64,000 nucleotides of DNA from Actinomadura barringtoniae (lineage in GTDB: Bacteria > Actinomycetota > Actinomycetes > Streptosporangiales > Streptosporangiaceae): assembly GCF_017573505.1 (NCBI RefSeq), contig NZ_JAGEOJ010000001.1, forward strand, positions 372,001-436,000. Reading direction: 5' to 3'. The first letter of the stretch is position 1; each line of letters opens with the position of its first letter. Below, piece by piece: positions 32,351-41,033 of the stretch. The translations under genes were made by a program, and so were the position numbers. A model generated the notes under the pieces. It did not search any database and was not told where the DNA came from. It saw only the letters and a program-made list of their open reading frames with translations.

Positions 32351-34369
32351 TCAGGCCACCTCCCGCTTCCGTACGTCCCGGACGACACCCGCGAGCGAGT
32401 CGGCGGCGAGGTCCTCCAGCCGTACGACCTCGCCCTCCAGCAGCCCACCGAGCCGTCCCGCCAGCCCCAGCCTGACCGGCCCGGACTCGCAGTCGACGAC
32501 GACCGACGCGACGCCGTTCAGCAGTCCGGCCGCGGCGGCCGGGTCGGGGCCGTGGGTGGCGCGGCCGTCGGTCACGACGACCAGCAGCGGGCGGCGGGCC
32601 GGGTCGCGCAGCCGTTCGACGCGCAGCACCTCGGCGGCGCGCAGGAGCCCGGCGGCCAGCGGGGTGCGGCCGCCGGTCGGCAGGCGTTCCAGCCGCCGCG
32701 CGCCCGCCTCGACCGAGGAGGTCGGCGGCAGCGCCAGGTCGGCGCCGGTGCCGCGGAACGTGATGAGGCCGACCTTGTCGCGGCGCTGGTAGGCGTCCAG
32801 CAGCAGGCTCAGCACCGCGCCCTTGACCGCGCGCATCCGCTGCCGCGCCGCCATCGACCCGCTCGCGTCGACCACGAACAGCACGAGGTTGCCCTCGCGG
32901 CCCTCCCGTACGGTCTCGCGCAGGTCGTCGGCGGCGACGATCAGGCCGGGGCCGCTGCGGCCGCGTGCGCGCTGGTGCGGCGCGGCGGCGCGCAGGGTCG
33001 CGGTGAGGTGCAGGTTGCGTGCGCCTGGCCGGGCGCCGGAGACGCGTCCGTACGGGCTGCGCGCCTTGGAGCGGCGGCCGGGCGCGCCGGTGCCGGTCCC
33101 GGGGACGGTGAAGAGCTTCGGCTTGTACGCGGCGTCCGCCGGAGCGGGCTGCTGCTCGCCGTGCTGTTGCTGCTGTGCCGGGCTCGATCCGTTGGACGGC
33201 TCCTGCTCCTGTTCAGGACCCGAACCGTCACCATCGACGGGACCGCCACCGGATGGGCCGGGTCCCGGGCCGTCGTCGTCGGGCGGCTGGGGGTCGTCGT
33301 CGTGCTCGTCCAGGACCTCGTCGAGCTTCTCGCGGTCCAGGCCGGGCGCGTCGAACGGGTCGCGGCGGCGCCGGTGCGGGAGCGCGAGGCGGGCGGCCGT
33401 CCGCACGTCGTCGGAGTTCACGCTCGTCCGCCCGTTCCAGGCCGCCAGCGCGATCGCGGCCCGCGCGGTGACCAGGTCGGCGCGCAGCCCGTCCACCTCG
33501 AACGCGGCGCACACGGCGGTGATCTGGCGGAGCGCGGCGTCGGTCAGCTCGACGCCGCCGACCAGGTCGCGGGCGGCGGCGATCCGTTCGGCCAGCTCGG
33601 CCTCGGCCTCGCGCCAGCCCGCCGCGAAGCCGGCCGGGTCGTCGTCGTAGCGCAGCCGCCGCCGGACGACCTCGGCGCGTTCCTCGGGCTCGCGGGTGGC
33701 GGCCACCTCGACGGTCAGCCCGAACCTGTCGAGCAGCTGCGGCCGCAGCTCGCCCTCCTCCGGGTTCATGGTGCCGACCAGCAGGAAGCGCGCCGCGTGC
33801 CGGACCGAGACGCCCTCGCGTTCGACGTAGGACTCTCCCATCGCGGCGGCGTCCAGCAGCAGGTCCACCAGGTGGTCGTGCAGGAGGTTGACCTCGTCGA
33901 CGTACAGCACGCCGCGGTGCGCGGCGGCGAGCAGGCCGGGCTCGAAGGCCTTCACGCCCTCGGTCAGCGCCCGTTCGATGTCCAGCGAGCCGGTGAGCCG
34001 ATCCTCGGAGGCACCGACCGGCAGCTCCACCAGGCGCGCCTGCCGTTCGGCACGCGAGCCGGGATCACCGGCGTCGGCATCGGCGTCACCGGCGTCAGCG
34101 GCGGCGTTGTGCGGCCCGTCGGGACAGGCAGGATCAGGGTCGTCAGGATCGCAGGAGAAGCGGCAGCCGGGCACGACGGCGACCGCGGGCAGCAGCCCGG
34201 CGAGCGCCCGGACGATCGTCGACTTGGCGGTGCCCTTCTCGCCGCGCACGAGCACCCCGCCGACGCCCGGCGACACCGCGTTGATCAGCAGCGCGAGCTT
34301 GAGGTCGTCCATCCCGACGATCGCCGAGAACGGGTAGCGCGCGGCGCCACCCCTGCTGCCTGAGGCCAT
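32351..34369 (-). CDS. Mg/Co-chelatase-like protein: AAA+ ATPase (ChlI/BchI) fused to a VWA domain (ChlD/BchD)
   Basis: The 672-residue protein has an N-terminal AAA+ module with [31 protein letters not shown] and [16 protein letters not shown] Pro/Gly/Gln-rich linker follows ([20 protein letters not shown]). The C-terminal VWA domain carries the MIDAS motif FVVDASGSM. In cobalt insertion by the late route such ChlID proteins energise CobN, but no cobN is seen nearby and cbiX is present instead. It is the first gene of the riboswitch-controlled run; ATG 34369 has GAGG just upstream. Confidence 0.9.
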   Translation of the reverse strand: MASGSRGGAARYPFSAIVGMDDLKLALLINAVSPGVGGVLVRGEKGTAKSTIVRALAGLLPAVAVVPGCRFSCDPDDPDPACPDGPHNAAADAGDADADAGDPGSRAERQARLVELPVGASEDRLTGSLDIERALTEGVKAFEPGLLAAAHRGVLYVDEVNLLHDHLVDLLLDAAAMGESYVEREGVSVRHAARFLLVGTMNPEEGELRPQLLDRFGLTVEVAATREPEERAEVVRRRLRYDDDPAGFAAGWREAEAELAERIAAARDLVGGVELTDAALRQITAVCAAFEVDGLRADLVTARAAIALAAWNGRTSVNSDDVRTAARLALPHRRRRDPFDAPGLDREKLDEVLDEHDDDPQPPDDDGPGPGPSGGGPVDGDGSGPEQEQEPSNGSSPAQQQQHGEQQPAPADAAYKPKLFTVPGTGTGAPGRRSKARSPYGRVSGARPGARNLHLTATLRAAAPHQRARGRSGPGLIVAADDLRETVREGREGNLVLFVVDASGSMAARQRMRAVKGAVLSLLLDAYQRRDKVGLITFRGTGADLALPPTSSVEAGARRLERLPTGGRTPLAAGLLRAAEVLRVERLRDPARRPLLVVVTDGRATHGPDPAAAAGLLNGVASVVVDCESGPVRLGLAGRLGGLLEGEVVRLEDLAADSLAGVVRDVRKREVA

Positions 34370-34415
34370 GCCTCATGTCCTTCCCTCGGGTGTCCACGCC
34401 CGTGGCGGTCCTGTC

Positions 34416-34561
34416 CGACGGCCGGAGTCTCCTGGCTCCCGGATCGACGTCCTCCCCCAGCCTTCCAGCGTTGCCGCCGTGGCTTACGAGCGAGAGAGAA
34501 CTCCCCTGGTCACAGTTGCGGGACAGCCCCGGAATCGCACCGGGTTCCTCCGCTTCCGTCG
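34416..34561 (-). promoter_or_regulatory. Cobalamin (AdoCbl) riboswitch
   Basis: Read on the minus strand, the aptamer is closed by a perfect P1 stem (CGACGG at 34561-34556 with CCGTCG at 34421-34416). It contains the hallmark GAACCCGGTGCGATTCCGGG and GTCCCGCAACTGTGA segments, GTAAGCCA, and the B12 box GAGCCAGGAGACTCC near 34421-34436. It ends about 46 bases before the chelatase ATG. A CCACGGGCGTGG hairpin and the ribosome site lie between, so control could be translational. High cobalamin should switch the operon off. Confidence 0.95.
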
Positions 34562-34619
34562 CAGGCCAAGGATGGCATACCGCCCTCGGGCGCCCAAGTC
34601 GCGGCGGGGTGACAGCACT

Positions 34620-34649
34620 ATTGGCGTAGCGCCAATAACGTGTTCTACT
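34620..34649 (+). promoter_or_regulatory. ATTGGCG palindrome, KstR-like site and -10 box before the DUF2236 gene
   Basis: ATTGGCG-TAG-CGCCAAT (34620-34636) is a perfect inverted repeat. It is followed by AATAACGTGTTCTA (34634-34647), which fits the KstR consensus TnnAACnnGTTnnA except for its first base. A TCTACT -10 hexamer (34644-34649) overlaps the latter, six bases before the ATG, implying a leaderless mRNA and repression by steric block. Confidence 0.55.
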
Positions 34650-34655
34650 GGACCC

Positions 34656-35516
34656 ATGGAGCGATCCGACGAGCTGCCGTTCCGGCCCGGCGACATGTCC
34701 TGGAAGATCATGCGCGAGCCCGTCCTCGGGCTGGGCGCCGCGCCCACGCTGCTGCTGCAGGTGACGCATCCGCTGGTCGCGGCGGGCGTCGCGCAGTACT
34801 CCAACTTCGAGTCCGACCCGTTCGCGCGGCTGTGGCGAACGGCCGACATCATGCTGAAGCTGTCGTTCGGCGCGCCCGAGGTCTCGGCCAAGCAGTCGCG
34901 CATCCTGCGGCAGATGCACAAGCGCGTCGAGGGCGTGTCCGACGAGGGCGTCGCCTACCGCGCGCTCGACCCCGACCTGCTGATGTGGGTCTGGGCGACG
35001 CTCGTGCACAACGGGATCGACCTCTACCAGCGGACGTTCGGCCGCCTGAGCGACGACGAGCGGGAGCGCTTCTACTCCGAGCAGAAGCTGATCGCCTACG
35101 CGTGCGGCGTCCCCGAGGGGCACTGCCCGGAGACCTACGTCGCGTTCCGCGCCTACGTCCAGCGGGTCGTACGGGAGGAACTGCGCCCGACCACGATCTC
35201 GGCCAAGCTGCTGGACACCGAGCGCAAGCTGCCGATGCCCTGGCCGCTCGGCTCCGCCTACATCCACCTCAACCTGCTGGCCGCCGGCGCCCTCCTCCCT
35301 GCCCCGCTGCGGCGCGAGCTCGGCATCCCGTGGAACTCCCGGCGCGCGCTCACCTTCGCCGCGCTCATCGAGGCCAACCGCGCCGCCGCCAAGGTGACGC
35401 CCACCGCCGTACGGCACCGCCCCACCGACTACGTGGTGAACCGTGAACGTCCCCTCAACCTCTTCTCCCCGTCGCGCGGACGGCGGCGCGGGACGCTCCC
35501 CGGCCGCGCCGCATAG
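34656..35516 (+). CDS. DUF2236 (MpaB/latex-clearing-like) oxygenase family protein
   Basis: The 286-residue protein begins MERSDELPFRPGDMSWKIMR and contains the family hallmark LLLQVTHPLVAAGVAQYSNF, then DPFARLWRTADIM, and WVWATLVHNGIDLYQ with its conserved His. The later YCGVPEGHCPETY-like region (ACGVPEGHCPETYVAFRAY) is also typical. Relatives are ER-bound or latex-clearing-type haem/metal oxygenases and many are associated with lipid metabolism. Substrate unknown. The start has no ribosome site and follows a -10 box at leaderless distance. The downstream TetR gene is 9 bases away. Confidence 0.87.
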   Translation: MERSDELPFRPGDMSWKIMREPVLGLGAAPTLLLQVTHPLVAAGVAQYSNFESDPFARLWRTADIMLKLSFGAPEVSAKQSRILRQMHKRVEGVSDEGVAYRALDPDLLMWVWATLVHNGIDLYQRTFGRLSDDERERFYSEQKLIAYACGVPEGHCPETYVAFRAYVQRVVREELRPTTISAKLLDTERKLPMPWPLGSAYIHLNLLAAGALLPAPLRRELGIPWNSRRALTFAALIEANRAAAKVTPTAVRHRPTDYVVNRERPLNLFSPSRGRRRGTLPGRAA

Positions 35517-35525
35517 GCTGGCGGG

Positions 35526-36203
35526 GTGGCAGCTTCTCCGTCCTCACCTCGCGCTTCGCGGGCCGGCTATCAGCGGCTCCCCCGGGACGAACGCCGGGAC
35601 CAGATCCTCGGCGTGGCCCGGCGGATGTTCACCGAACTCCCCTACGCCGACGTCTCCACGGCGGCGATCGCCCGGGAGTCCGGCGTGCAGCGCGGGCTGA
35701 TCCACTACTACTTCGGCACCAAGCGCGAGCTGTTCCTCGAGGTGGTCCGGGGCCTCACGGTCGACTACAGCGACCAGGCCCCGCCGCCGGACGACGACAT
35801 GCCGCTGCAGGAGACCGTGGACCTGTGCGTTCACCTGTTCCTGGACGCCGCGGAGACCAACGCCGACACCTGGCTCGCCGCGCTCGACGCCGAGGGCTTC
35901 GGCCAGGACCCCGAGCTGCGCCGCATCGTCAACAAGACGCGCGACATCACCGTCGAGCACATGCTGACCGTTCTGCACGTTCAGGAGCCGACCGACACCC
36001 TGCGCGCGGTGCTGCGCGCGTACTCCGGTCTGGCCGAGGTGGCGACCCGGCAGTGGCTCCAGGAGAAGACCCTGAGCCGCGCCCAGGCCCACACGCTGCT
36101 GGCGGGGTCCCTGCTCAGCCTCATCACCGACATCGCCCCAGCCGTCGAAAGCGCTGTGTTTCAAGAACCCCGGCCCACGGCCTCGCCTGGCGGCTCGTCC
36201 TGA
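35526..36203 (+). CDS. TetR-family transcriptional regulator
   Basis: A 225-residue TetR protein with the N-terminal HTH YQRLPRDERRDQILGVARRM, TELPYADVSTAAIARESGVQ and RGLIHYYFGTKRELFLEV. The C-terminal ligand domain is family-typical. A TAGGCT box (35514-35519, overlapping the stop codon of the preceding gene) sits six bases before the GTG, so a separate leaderless transcript is possible. The ATTGGCG palindrome upstream of the DUF2236 gene is a candidate operator. The last codons fall inside a decayed copy of the 140-bp repeat seen around dnaE2. Confidence 0.9.
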   Translation: MAASPSSPRASRAGYQRLPRDERRDQILGVARRMFTELPYADVSTAAIARESGVQRGLIHYYFGTKRELFLEVVRGLTVDYSDQAPPPDDDMPLQETVDLCVHLFLDAAETNADTWLAALDAEGFGQDPELRRIVNKTRDITVEHMLTVLHVQEPTDTLRAVLRAYSGLAEVATRQWLQEKTLSRAQAHTLLAGSLLSLITDIAPAVESAVFQEPRPTASPGGSS

Positions 36204-36239
36204 CCGGGCTTCGGCGAGCGCTGCACCGCTTCGCGATCT
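36183..36239. repeat. Decayed copy of the 140-bp repeat
   Basis: TCGCCTGGCGGCTCG (36183-36197) and CGCTTCGCGATCT (36227-36239) occur in the same order and at almost the same spacing (28 versus 31 bases) as in the two intact copies flanking dnaE2. The copy fills the gap between two converging genes. Confidence 0.5.
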
Positions 36240-36894
36240 AGCCTCGTTCCTCGGCCAGACCTTCGGCCGCGCTCGCGCGGCAGATGGTGTCCTCAGGGAG
36301 CGAGGCGGGAGCCGAGGGGGCGTTCATGGACAGGGCGCGGACGGAGACCTCGGCGGGGACGGCGAACCAGACGGCCTTGCCCGGCACCGACGGGCCGAGC
36401 CGCGACAGCGTGCGCAGCATGCCCCAGCGCCCCTCCGACAGCTCGCGGACGATGCTGAGCCCGCGCCCGCAGTCGCCCGACGTCCAGGAGTAGCCCGGCA
36501 GCTTGGCGTCGGCGTGCGCGTCGAAGACCGCGCACCGCACCTCTGCCGAGTGGCCGTTGCCCTCGGGCTCGGCCAGATAGAGCCACAGCTCGTGCGGCCC
36601 GTGGTCGGACGCGTGCTGGTGCGCGTTGGTCGCCAGCTCGCTCACCATGAGCTGCGCGTCGCCCACCGTGTCCCGGGACACGCCGAGCGAGCCGAGCGCC
36701 TCGGCGAGCACCGACCTGGCGTGGCCGGCGCAGCCCGGACCGCGCGGCAGCGCCCAGACCCAGCCGGGCATCGCGCCCTGCCGGTCCGGCGGCGCCTGGG
36801 CGGGCACGCGACGGCGCCCGCCGCCCATATCCTCGAGCGACATACTGCCGTCGTCGTCCTCCGCGTCGTCCGCGGTCTCCATCGACGTTTTCAC
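36238..36894 (-). CDS. Anti-sigma-type ATP-binding protein (HATPase_c_2, RsbW-like)
   Basis: Start GTG 36894 behind GGGAGGAAC. Residues ~45-190 hold a GHKL ATPase fold: ARSVLAEALGSLGVSRDTVG, the N-box VSELATNAHQHASDHGP, and the G-box region SWTSGDCGRGLSIVRELSEG. Such stand-alone ATPases are typical partners of the DUF5753 regulator/DUF397 pair in Streptomyces. Here they lie on the opposite strand immediately downstream of this start. The N- and C-terminal extensions are low complexity. Kinase activity toward an anti-anti-sigma factor is possible but not shown. Confidence 0.87.
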   Translation of the reverse strand: MKTSMETADDAEDDDGSMSLEDMGGGRRRVPAQAPPDRQGAMPGWVWALPRGPGCAGHARSVLAEALGSLGVSRDTVGDAQLMVSELATNAHQHASDHGPHELWLYLAEPEGNGHSAEVRCAVFDAHADAKLPGYSWTSGDCGRGLSIVRELSEGRWGMLRTLSRLGPSVPGKAVWFAVPAEVSVRALSMNAPSAPASLPEDTICRASAAEGLAEERG

Positions 36895-37083
36895 GGGTTC
36901 CTCCCGCGGTTCACGTGCCGATTCGTACGGTTTCCTACCGCCCCGTTACTTTCAGTCCCCGAGTCGTCACATTTTCAAGCGTGTCGTGAGAATCTCAGGT
37001 CCGCAACACCGTTGGGGAGATTGCTCTACCGTCTTGTGCAATCGCGTTGTAAAACTCGGGCCGGATACGAGACTCTCACCTTC

Positions 37084-37926
37084 ATGACGTACCGGCCGAC
37101 CGTAAGGGGCCGCCGGCTCGCACGCGAACTCCGCCGACTGCGCGAGGACCAGGGCCTCACCCTGCAGGAGGTGGCCGACCGTCTCGGCTGGTCGCGCGCG
37201 ACGGTGTCCCGCCTAGAGACCCGCCAGACCCGGCCGCGGCACGGCGATGTCGCCAACATGCTGGACCTGTACGGCGTCGCGAGCCCGGACCGCGACGCCC
37301 TCATCACCCTCGCCAAGCAGGCGGGTCAACGCGGCTGGTGGACCGCGTACGCGGACGTGTTCACCGGCAGCTACGTGGCGCTGGAGGACGAGGCCGACGA
37401 GATCCGCGCGTGGGATCCGCAACTGGTGCACGGGCTGCTGCAGACCGAGGACTACGCCCGTACGGTCATCACCGCGGGCCGCATGCTTCCCGGCCCCGCC
37501 CACATCGAACGCCGCATCGCCGCGCGCAAGGCACGCCAGGCGCTCCTGGACAGACCCGACCCTCCGCACCTGAACCTCATCTTCGACGAGGCCGTCCTCT
37601 ACCGTCCGATAGGGGGCGCGGAGGTCATGCGCGCGCAGCTGGAGTCGCTCGCCGAGAGCGCCCGGCGACCCCGGGTGACGATCCGGCTGCTGCCGCGCTC
37701 GGCGGGCGAGCACGCGGGGCTCGACGGCCGGTTCACGATCCTGTCGTTCGAGGAGCCCGCCGACCCAGATATCGCCTACGTCGAGGGCACGATGGGCGAC
37801 GTTTACATCGAGAGTGAGCAGGCAATAGCCCAACATAAGGCCCGTTTCGAACGGATCGAGGCCCTCACCCTCCCGCCCGAGGAGTCCGCGTCCCTCCTCC
37901 ACGAGGCTGCAAGGAGCGGCACGTGA
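37084..37926 (+). CDS. XRE-family HTH regulator with DUF5753 domain (WhiJ-like)
   Basis: The 280-residue protein begins MTYRPTVRGRRLARELRRLR. An HTH_31/XRE domain follows (LTLQEVADRLGWSRATVSRL), and then the C-terminal DUF5753 domain (WDPQLVHGLLQTEDYARTVI, LNLIFDEAVLYRPIGG, YIESEQAI). This is the architecture of WhiJ and its many actinobacterial paralogues, which repress development or antibiotic genes until antagonised by a partner small protein. It overlaps the DUF397 gene by GTGA. Confidence 0.92.
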   Translation: MTYRPTVRGRRLARELRRLREDQGLTLQEVADRLGWSRATVSRLETRQTRPRHGDVANMLDLYGVASPDRDALITLAKQAGQRGWWTAYADVFTGSYVALEDEADEIRAWDPQLVHGLLQTEDYARTVITAGRMLPGPAHIERRIAARKARQALLDRPDPPHLNLIFDEAVLYRPIGGAEVMRAQLESLAESARRPRVTIRLLPRSAGEHAGLDGRFTILSFEEPADPDIAYVEGTMGDVYIESEQAIAQHKARFERIEALTLPPEESASLLHEAARSGT

Positions 37927-38138
37927 ACAAGGTGCAGACCGAAACCACCCCCACCGACCTCACCCTCAGCCGAACCACCTGGCGCAAGTCGTCCCACAGC
38001 GGCAGCGGCGACCAGTGCGTCGAGGTCGCGGCGCTGCCCGGCAACGGCCGCGCGGTGCGCGACTCCAAGGACCCGGACGGTCCCGCGCTGCTGTTCTCGG
38101 CCGCCGAGTGGCGGACTCTCCTGGACGCGGTCCGCTAA
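37923..38138 (+). CDS. DUF397 small protein (AbaA-like partner of the WhiJ-type regulator)
   Basis: The 71-residue product has the family core TWRKSSHSGSGDQCVEVAAL and VRDSKDPDGPALLFSAAEWRTLL. DUF397 proteins are encoded next to DUF5753 regulators and are thought to modulate them. The GTG start lies inside the regulator stop and follows AAGGAG. A hairpin 50 bases downstream closes the unit. Confidence 0.93.
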   Translation: MNKVQTETTPTDLTLSRTTWRKSSHSGSGDQCVEVAALPGNGRAVRDSKDPDGPALLFSAAEWRTLLDAVR

Positions 38139-38188
38139 CTCCACGCGCTCAGCCTCACGCGCTCGCGCTGAACTCCACGCGTTCGGCC

Positions 38189-38218
38189 GGCCCTGCTCGC
38201 GCACGATCGGGCAGGGCC
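38189..38218 (+). terminator. Probable terminator of the WhiJ/DUF397 operon
   Basis: GGCCCTGC pairs with GCAGGGCC across a 14-base loop, followed by CTTCG. The stem is 8 bp and the T-tract is weak. Confidence 0.5.
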
Positions 38219-38260
38219 CTTCGCATGCCCGGTACGCGGCAGGCGGCCCTTCCGTGAAAA

Positions 38261-38274
38261 TAGAACGTGTTCTA
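38261..38274. promoter_or_regulatory. KstR-like operator TAGAACGTGTTCTA
   Basis: A perfect 14-base palindrome, TAGAACGTGTTCTA, matching the mycobacterial KstR consensus TnnAACnnGTTnnA at every fixed position. It lies 39 bases before the GTG start of the F420-dependent oxidoreductase, in the promoter region. Confidence 0.7.
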
Positions 38275-38312
38275 GTATCTGCGGTGCGTACCGAACCGGA
38301 GGGTGCAGATCC

Positions 38313-39326
38313 GTGACCGCAGAACTGAAGCTCGGCATCAACGTCGGCTACTGGCAGCGTGACCCCGACGACCAGACCGAGACGGTGCTGGCCGCCGAAC
38401 GTCTGGGATACGACTCGGTCTTCACGGCCGAGGCCTACGGGTCGGACGCGTTCACGCCGCTCACCTGGTACGCGGCGCGGACGTCGCGGATCAAGCTGGG
38501 CACGGCGGTGACGCAGATGTCGGCGCGGACGCCGGCGGCGACGGCGATGCACGCGCTGACGCTGGACGCGCTGTCGGGCGGGCGGATGATCCTCGGGCTC
38601 GGCGCCTCGGGGCCGCAGGTCGTGGAGGGCTGGTACGGGGTGCCGTTCCCCAAACCCCTCGCGCGCACGAGGGAGTATCTGGACATCGTTCGGCAGGTGT
38701 GGAGGAGGGAGGCGCCGGTCACTAATCCGGGGCCGCACTATCCGCTGCCGTACGTGGGGGGCGCGGGGCTCGGGAAGCCGCTCAAGTCGATCGTGCATCC
38801 GGTACGGCCGGAGATCCCGATCTACCTGGGGGCGGAGGGGCCGAAGAACATCGCGCTCGGCGCCGAGCTGACGCAGGGGTGGCTGCCGCTGTTCGTGGAT
38901 CCGTCACAGATCGAGGCGCTGTTCGGGGCGTCGCTGGCGGGGCGTGCGGACGACTTCGAGATCGCGGCGACGGTCACGACGATCGTTACTGATGATCTGG
39001 ACGCGGCCTTGGAGTTCGCCAAGATGCCGCTCGCGTTCTACATCGGCGGCATGGGCGCGCGCGACCACAACTTCCACCTCGACATGATCGGCCGGCTCGG
39101 GTACGCGGAGCAGGCCAAGGAGGTGCAGCGGCTCTTCCTGGACGGCGACCGGGCCGCGGCCATCCGGGCGGTGCCGGACGAGCTCGCCGACTCCATCTCG
39201 CTGCTCGGCCCGATCGGCCGCATCAAGGAACGCCTGCAGCTGTGGCGGGACAGCCCCGTCACCACGATGCTGATCGCGGGAGTGCGGGACGAGCCCACAC
39301 TCCGCGCGATCAAGGACCTCGTCTAG
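38313..39326 (+). CDS. LLM-class F420-dependent oxidoreductase (Rv3520c family)
   Basis: GTG 38313 follows GGAGGG. The 337-residue TIM-barrel protein reads LKLGINVGYWQRDPDDQTET, then VLAAERLGYDSVFTAEAYGS and LALDALSGGRMILGLGASGPQV-like motifs of the luciferase-like monooxygenase fold. It corresponds to the actinobacterial Rv3520c subfamily. In Mycobacterium that gene lies in the KstR-controlled sterol region, and a KstR-like palindrome precedes this one. The likely role is F420-dependent redox of a lipid or CoA ester. It converges on and overlaps the aldehyde dehydrogenase gene by four bases. Confidence 0.9.
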   Translation: MTAELKLGINVGYWQRDPDDQTETVLAAERLGYDSVFTAEAYGSDAFTPLTWYAARTSRIKLGTAVTQMSARTPAATAMHALTLDALSGGRMILGLGASGPQVVEGWYGVPFPKPLARTREYLDIVRQVWRREAPVTNPGPHYPLPYVGGAGLGKPLKSIVHPVRPEIPIYLGAEGPKNIALGAELTQGWLPLFVDPSQIEALFGASLAGRADDFEIAATVTTIVTDDLDAALEFAKMPLAFYIGGMGARDHNFHLDMIGRLGYAEQAKEVQRLFLDGDRAAAIRAVPDELADSISLLGPIGRIKERLQLWRDSPVTTMLIAGVRDEPTLRAIKDLV

Positions 39327-40780
39327 AACGGGTACGGGGCGATGTCGCCCCGCATCGTCAGCCACTGCGTCTCGGTGAAGGCCTCGAGGTTGGCCTCGGG
39401 GCCGCCGAAGCGCGAGCCGTTGCCGGAGGCGCCGACGCCGCCGAACGGGATGACGGGCTCGTCGTTGACGGTCTGGTCGTTGATGTGGACCAGGCCTGAG
39501 GGGACCGCGTCGGCGATCGCCATCGCGCGGCCGACGTCGCCGAGGACGCCCAGCGACAGGCCGTACTCGGTGGCGGTGGCCAGCGCGACCGCCTCGTCGT
39601 CGGTGGAGAACGGCAGCACCGGCGCGACAGGGCCGAAGACCTCGCGGGCGTAGGCGGGCATGTCGGGCCGCACCTGCGCGAGCACGGTCGGGCGGTAGAA
39701 CGGGCCGGTGTGCTTGCCGCCGGCGGCCAGGCGCGCGCCCGCGTCGACCGTGGCCGACACCAGCCCGTCGATGCGTTCGAGCTGGGCGTGGTCGATGATC
39801 GGGCCGAGCGCGACCTGCTCGGTGGCCGGGTTGCCGACCGGCAGCTTGTCGGCCTTCTCCGCGAGCGCCTCGACGTACTCCTCGTGCAGGCTCTCGTGGA
39901 CCAGGTGGCGGCCGGTGGTCATGCAGATCTGGCCCTGATGCAGGAACGAACCCCACGCGCCCGCCGAGACCGCCCGTTCGATGTCGGCGCCGGGCAGGAC
40001 GATCAGCGCGTTGTTGCCGCCGAGCTCCAGGTGGGCGCGCTTCAGCAGCCGCCCGCAGACCTCACCGATCGCGCGGCCCGCGGCGGTCGATCCGGTGAAC
40101 GAGACGACGCGGACCTCGGGGGCCGAAACGACGGCCTGGCCGACGTCGGCGCCGCCGGGCAGCAGGTGCAGCAGGCCGGGCGGCAGGCCCGCCTCCTCGA
40201 AGAGGCGCGCGATCACCACGCCGCCGCACACCGCCGTACGGGGGTCTGGCTTCAGCAGCACCGCGTTGCCGAGCGCCAGCGCGGGCGCCACCGAACGCAT
40301 CGCCAGCAGCAGCGGAAAGTTGAACGGCGCGATCACGGTCACCACGCCCGCCGGGCGACGCCGCGCGAGGCTCCAGCGCGGCTGCGCGGACGGCAGCACC
40401 AGGCCCTGCGGGTGGGAGGCGAGGCCCGCCGCCTCGTAACAGACGCCGGTGATGAAGCCCGTCTCGATCCCGGCCTTGGGCGGCACCGAGCCCGACTCCC
40501 GGACGATCCACTCCTCGATCTCGGCGGCGTGCTCCTCGACGAGGTCGCCCACCTTGCGGAGGATCGCGGCGCGTTCGGCGTACGGGCGCGCCGCCCAGTC
40601 GCGCTGGGCCGCGGCGGCCGACGCGGCGGCGGCCGAGGCGTCCTCGGCGGTCGCGAGGCCGAGGCTGCCGAGCACGTCGCCGGTGGCCGGCTCGACGACG
40701 TCGTAGACGCCGCCCGCGGAGCTCGCCCAGCCGCCATTGAAGATCTTGCCGGTCCAGTGGCCCGGCTCCAGCAACGCCAT
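39323..40780 (-). CDS. Aldehyde dehydrogenase, benzaldehyde-dehydrogenase-like
   Basis: A 485-residue NAD(P)-dependent aldehyde dehydrogenase. Features are PFNFPLLLAMRSVAPALALG, the catalytic Glu in HLELGGNNALIV, the nucleophile in GQICMTTGRHLV and the oxidoreductase end PFGGVGASGNGSRFGG. The overall pattern, including the N-terminal LLEPGHWTGKIFNGGW, fits XylC/benzaldehyde dehydrogenases oxidising aromatic or other hydrophobic aldehydes. ATG 40780 follows GAGGAGGAA. The gene stands alone, divergent from the acetolactate synthase gene across a 470-base gap. Confidence 0.9.
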   Translation of the reverse strand: MALLEPGHWTGKIFNGGWASSAGGVYDVVEPATGDVLGSLGLATAEDASAAAASAAAAQRDWAARPYAERAAILRKVGDLVEEHAAEIEEWIVRESGSVPPKAGIETGFITGVCYEAAGLASHPQGLVLPSAQPRWSLARRRPAGVVTVIAPFNFPLLLAMRSVAPALALGNAVLLKPDPRTAVCGGVVIARLFEEAGLPPGLLHLLPGGADVGQAVVSAPEVRVVSFTGSTAAGRAIGEVCGRLLKRAHLELGGNNALIVLPGADIERAVSAGAWGSFLHQGQICMTTGRHLVHESLHEEYVEALAEKADKLPVGNPATEQVALGPIIDHAQLERIDGLVSATVDAGARLAAGGKHTGPFYRPTVLAQVRPDMPAYAREVFGPVAPVLPFSTDDEAVALATATEYGLSLGVLGDVGRAMAIADAVPSGLVHINDQTVNDEPVIPFGGVGASGNGSRFGGPEANLEAFTETQWLTMRGDIAPYPF

Positions 40781-40880
40781 CGTTCCTCCTCAACGCGGGT
40801 ACGGGCCCGCCCTGGGACCCTGCCCTACATCGCGCCCGAACGCCACGACATCGTTCCGCTGAGCGGAAGACCGCCGAAGG

Positions 40881-40965
40881 TAAGAGGATTCGTATTTTCT
40901 TGCCCACCTTCCTTACGAAAGGGAAAGTTCCCAACATAACGGAGCGCATTTAGATTCGCGTTCAG
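40881..40965. other. AT-rich promoter region between aldehyde dehydrogenase and acetolactate synthase genes
   Basis: Within the 470-base divergent gap this segment is markedly AT-richer than the rest of the window (GATTCGTATTTTCTTG, AACATAACGG, CATTTAGATTCG). It probably holds promoters for one or both genes. No operator palindrome stood out. Confidence 0.4.
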
Positions 40966-40987
40966 ACCACACACCCAGTGACTGGGG

Positions 40988-41033
40988 CATGGGGAGGGGC
41001 GGTCCGGATCCCACCGGGCCGCCCCTCCCCATG
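40988..41033. promoter_or_regulatory. Perfect 15-bp hairpin in the leader of the acetolactate synthase gene
   Basis: CATGGGGAGGGGCGG (40988-41002) is exactly complementary to 41019-41033. The loop of 16 bases has a further GGTCC/GGGCC-like pairing. It is followed by C-rich sequence, not T's, so it is either a factor-dependent terminator or a leader structure 218 bases before the ATG. Confidence 0.6.
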
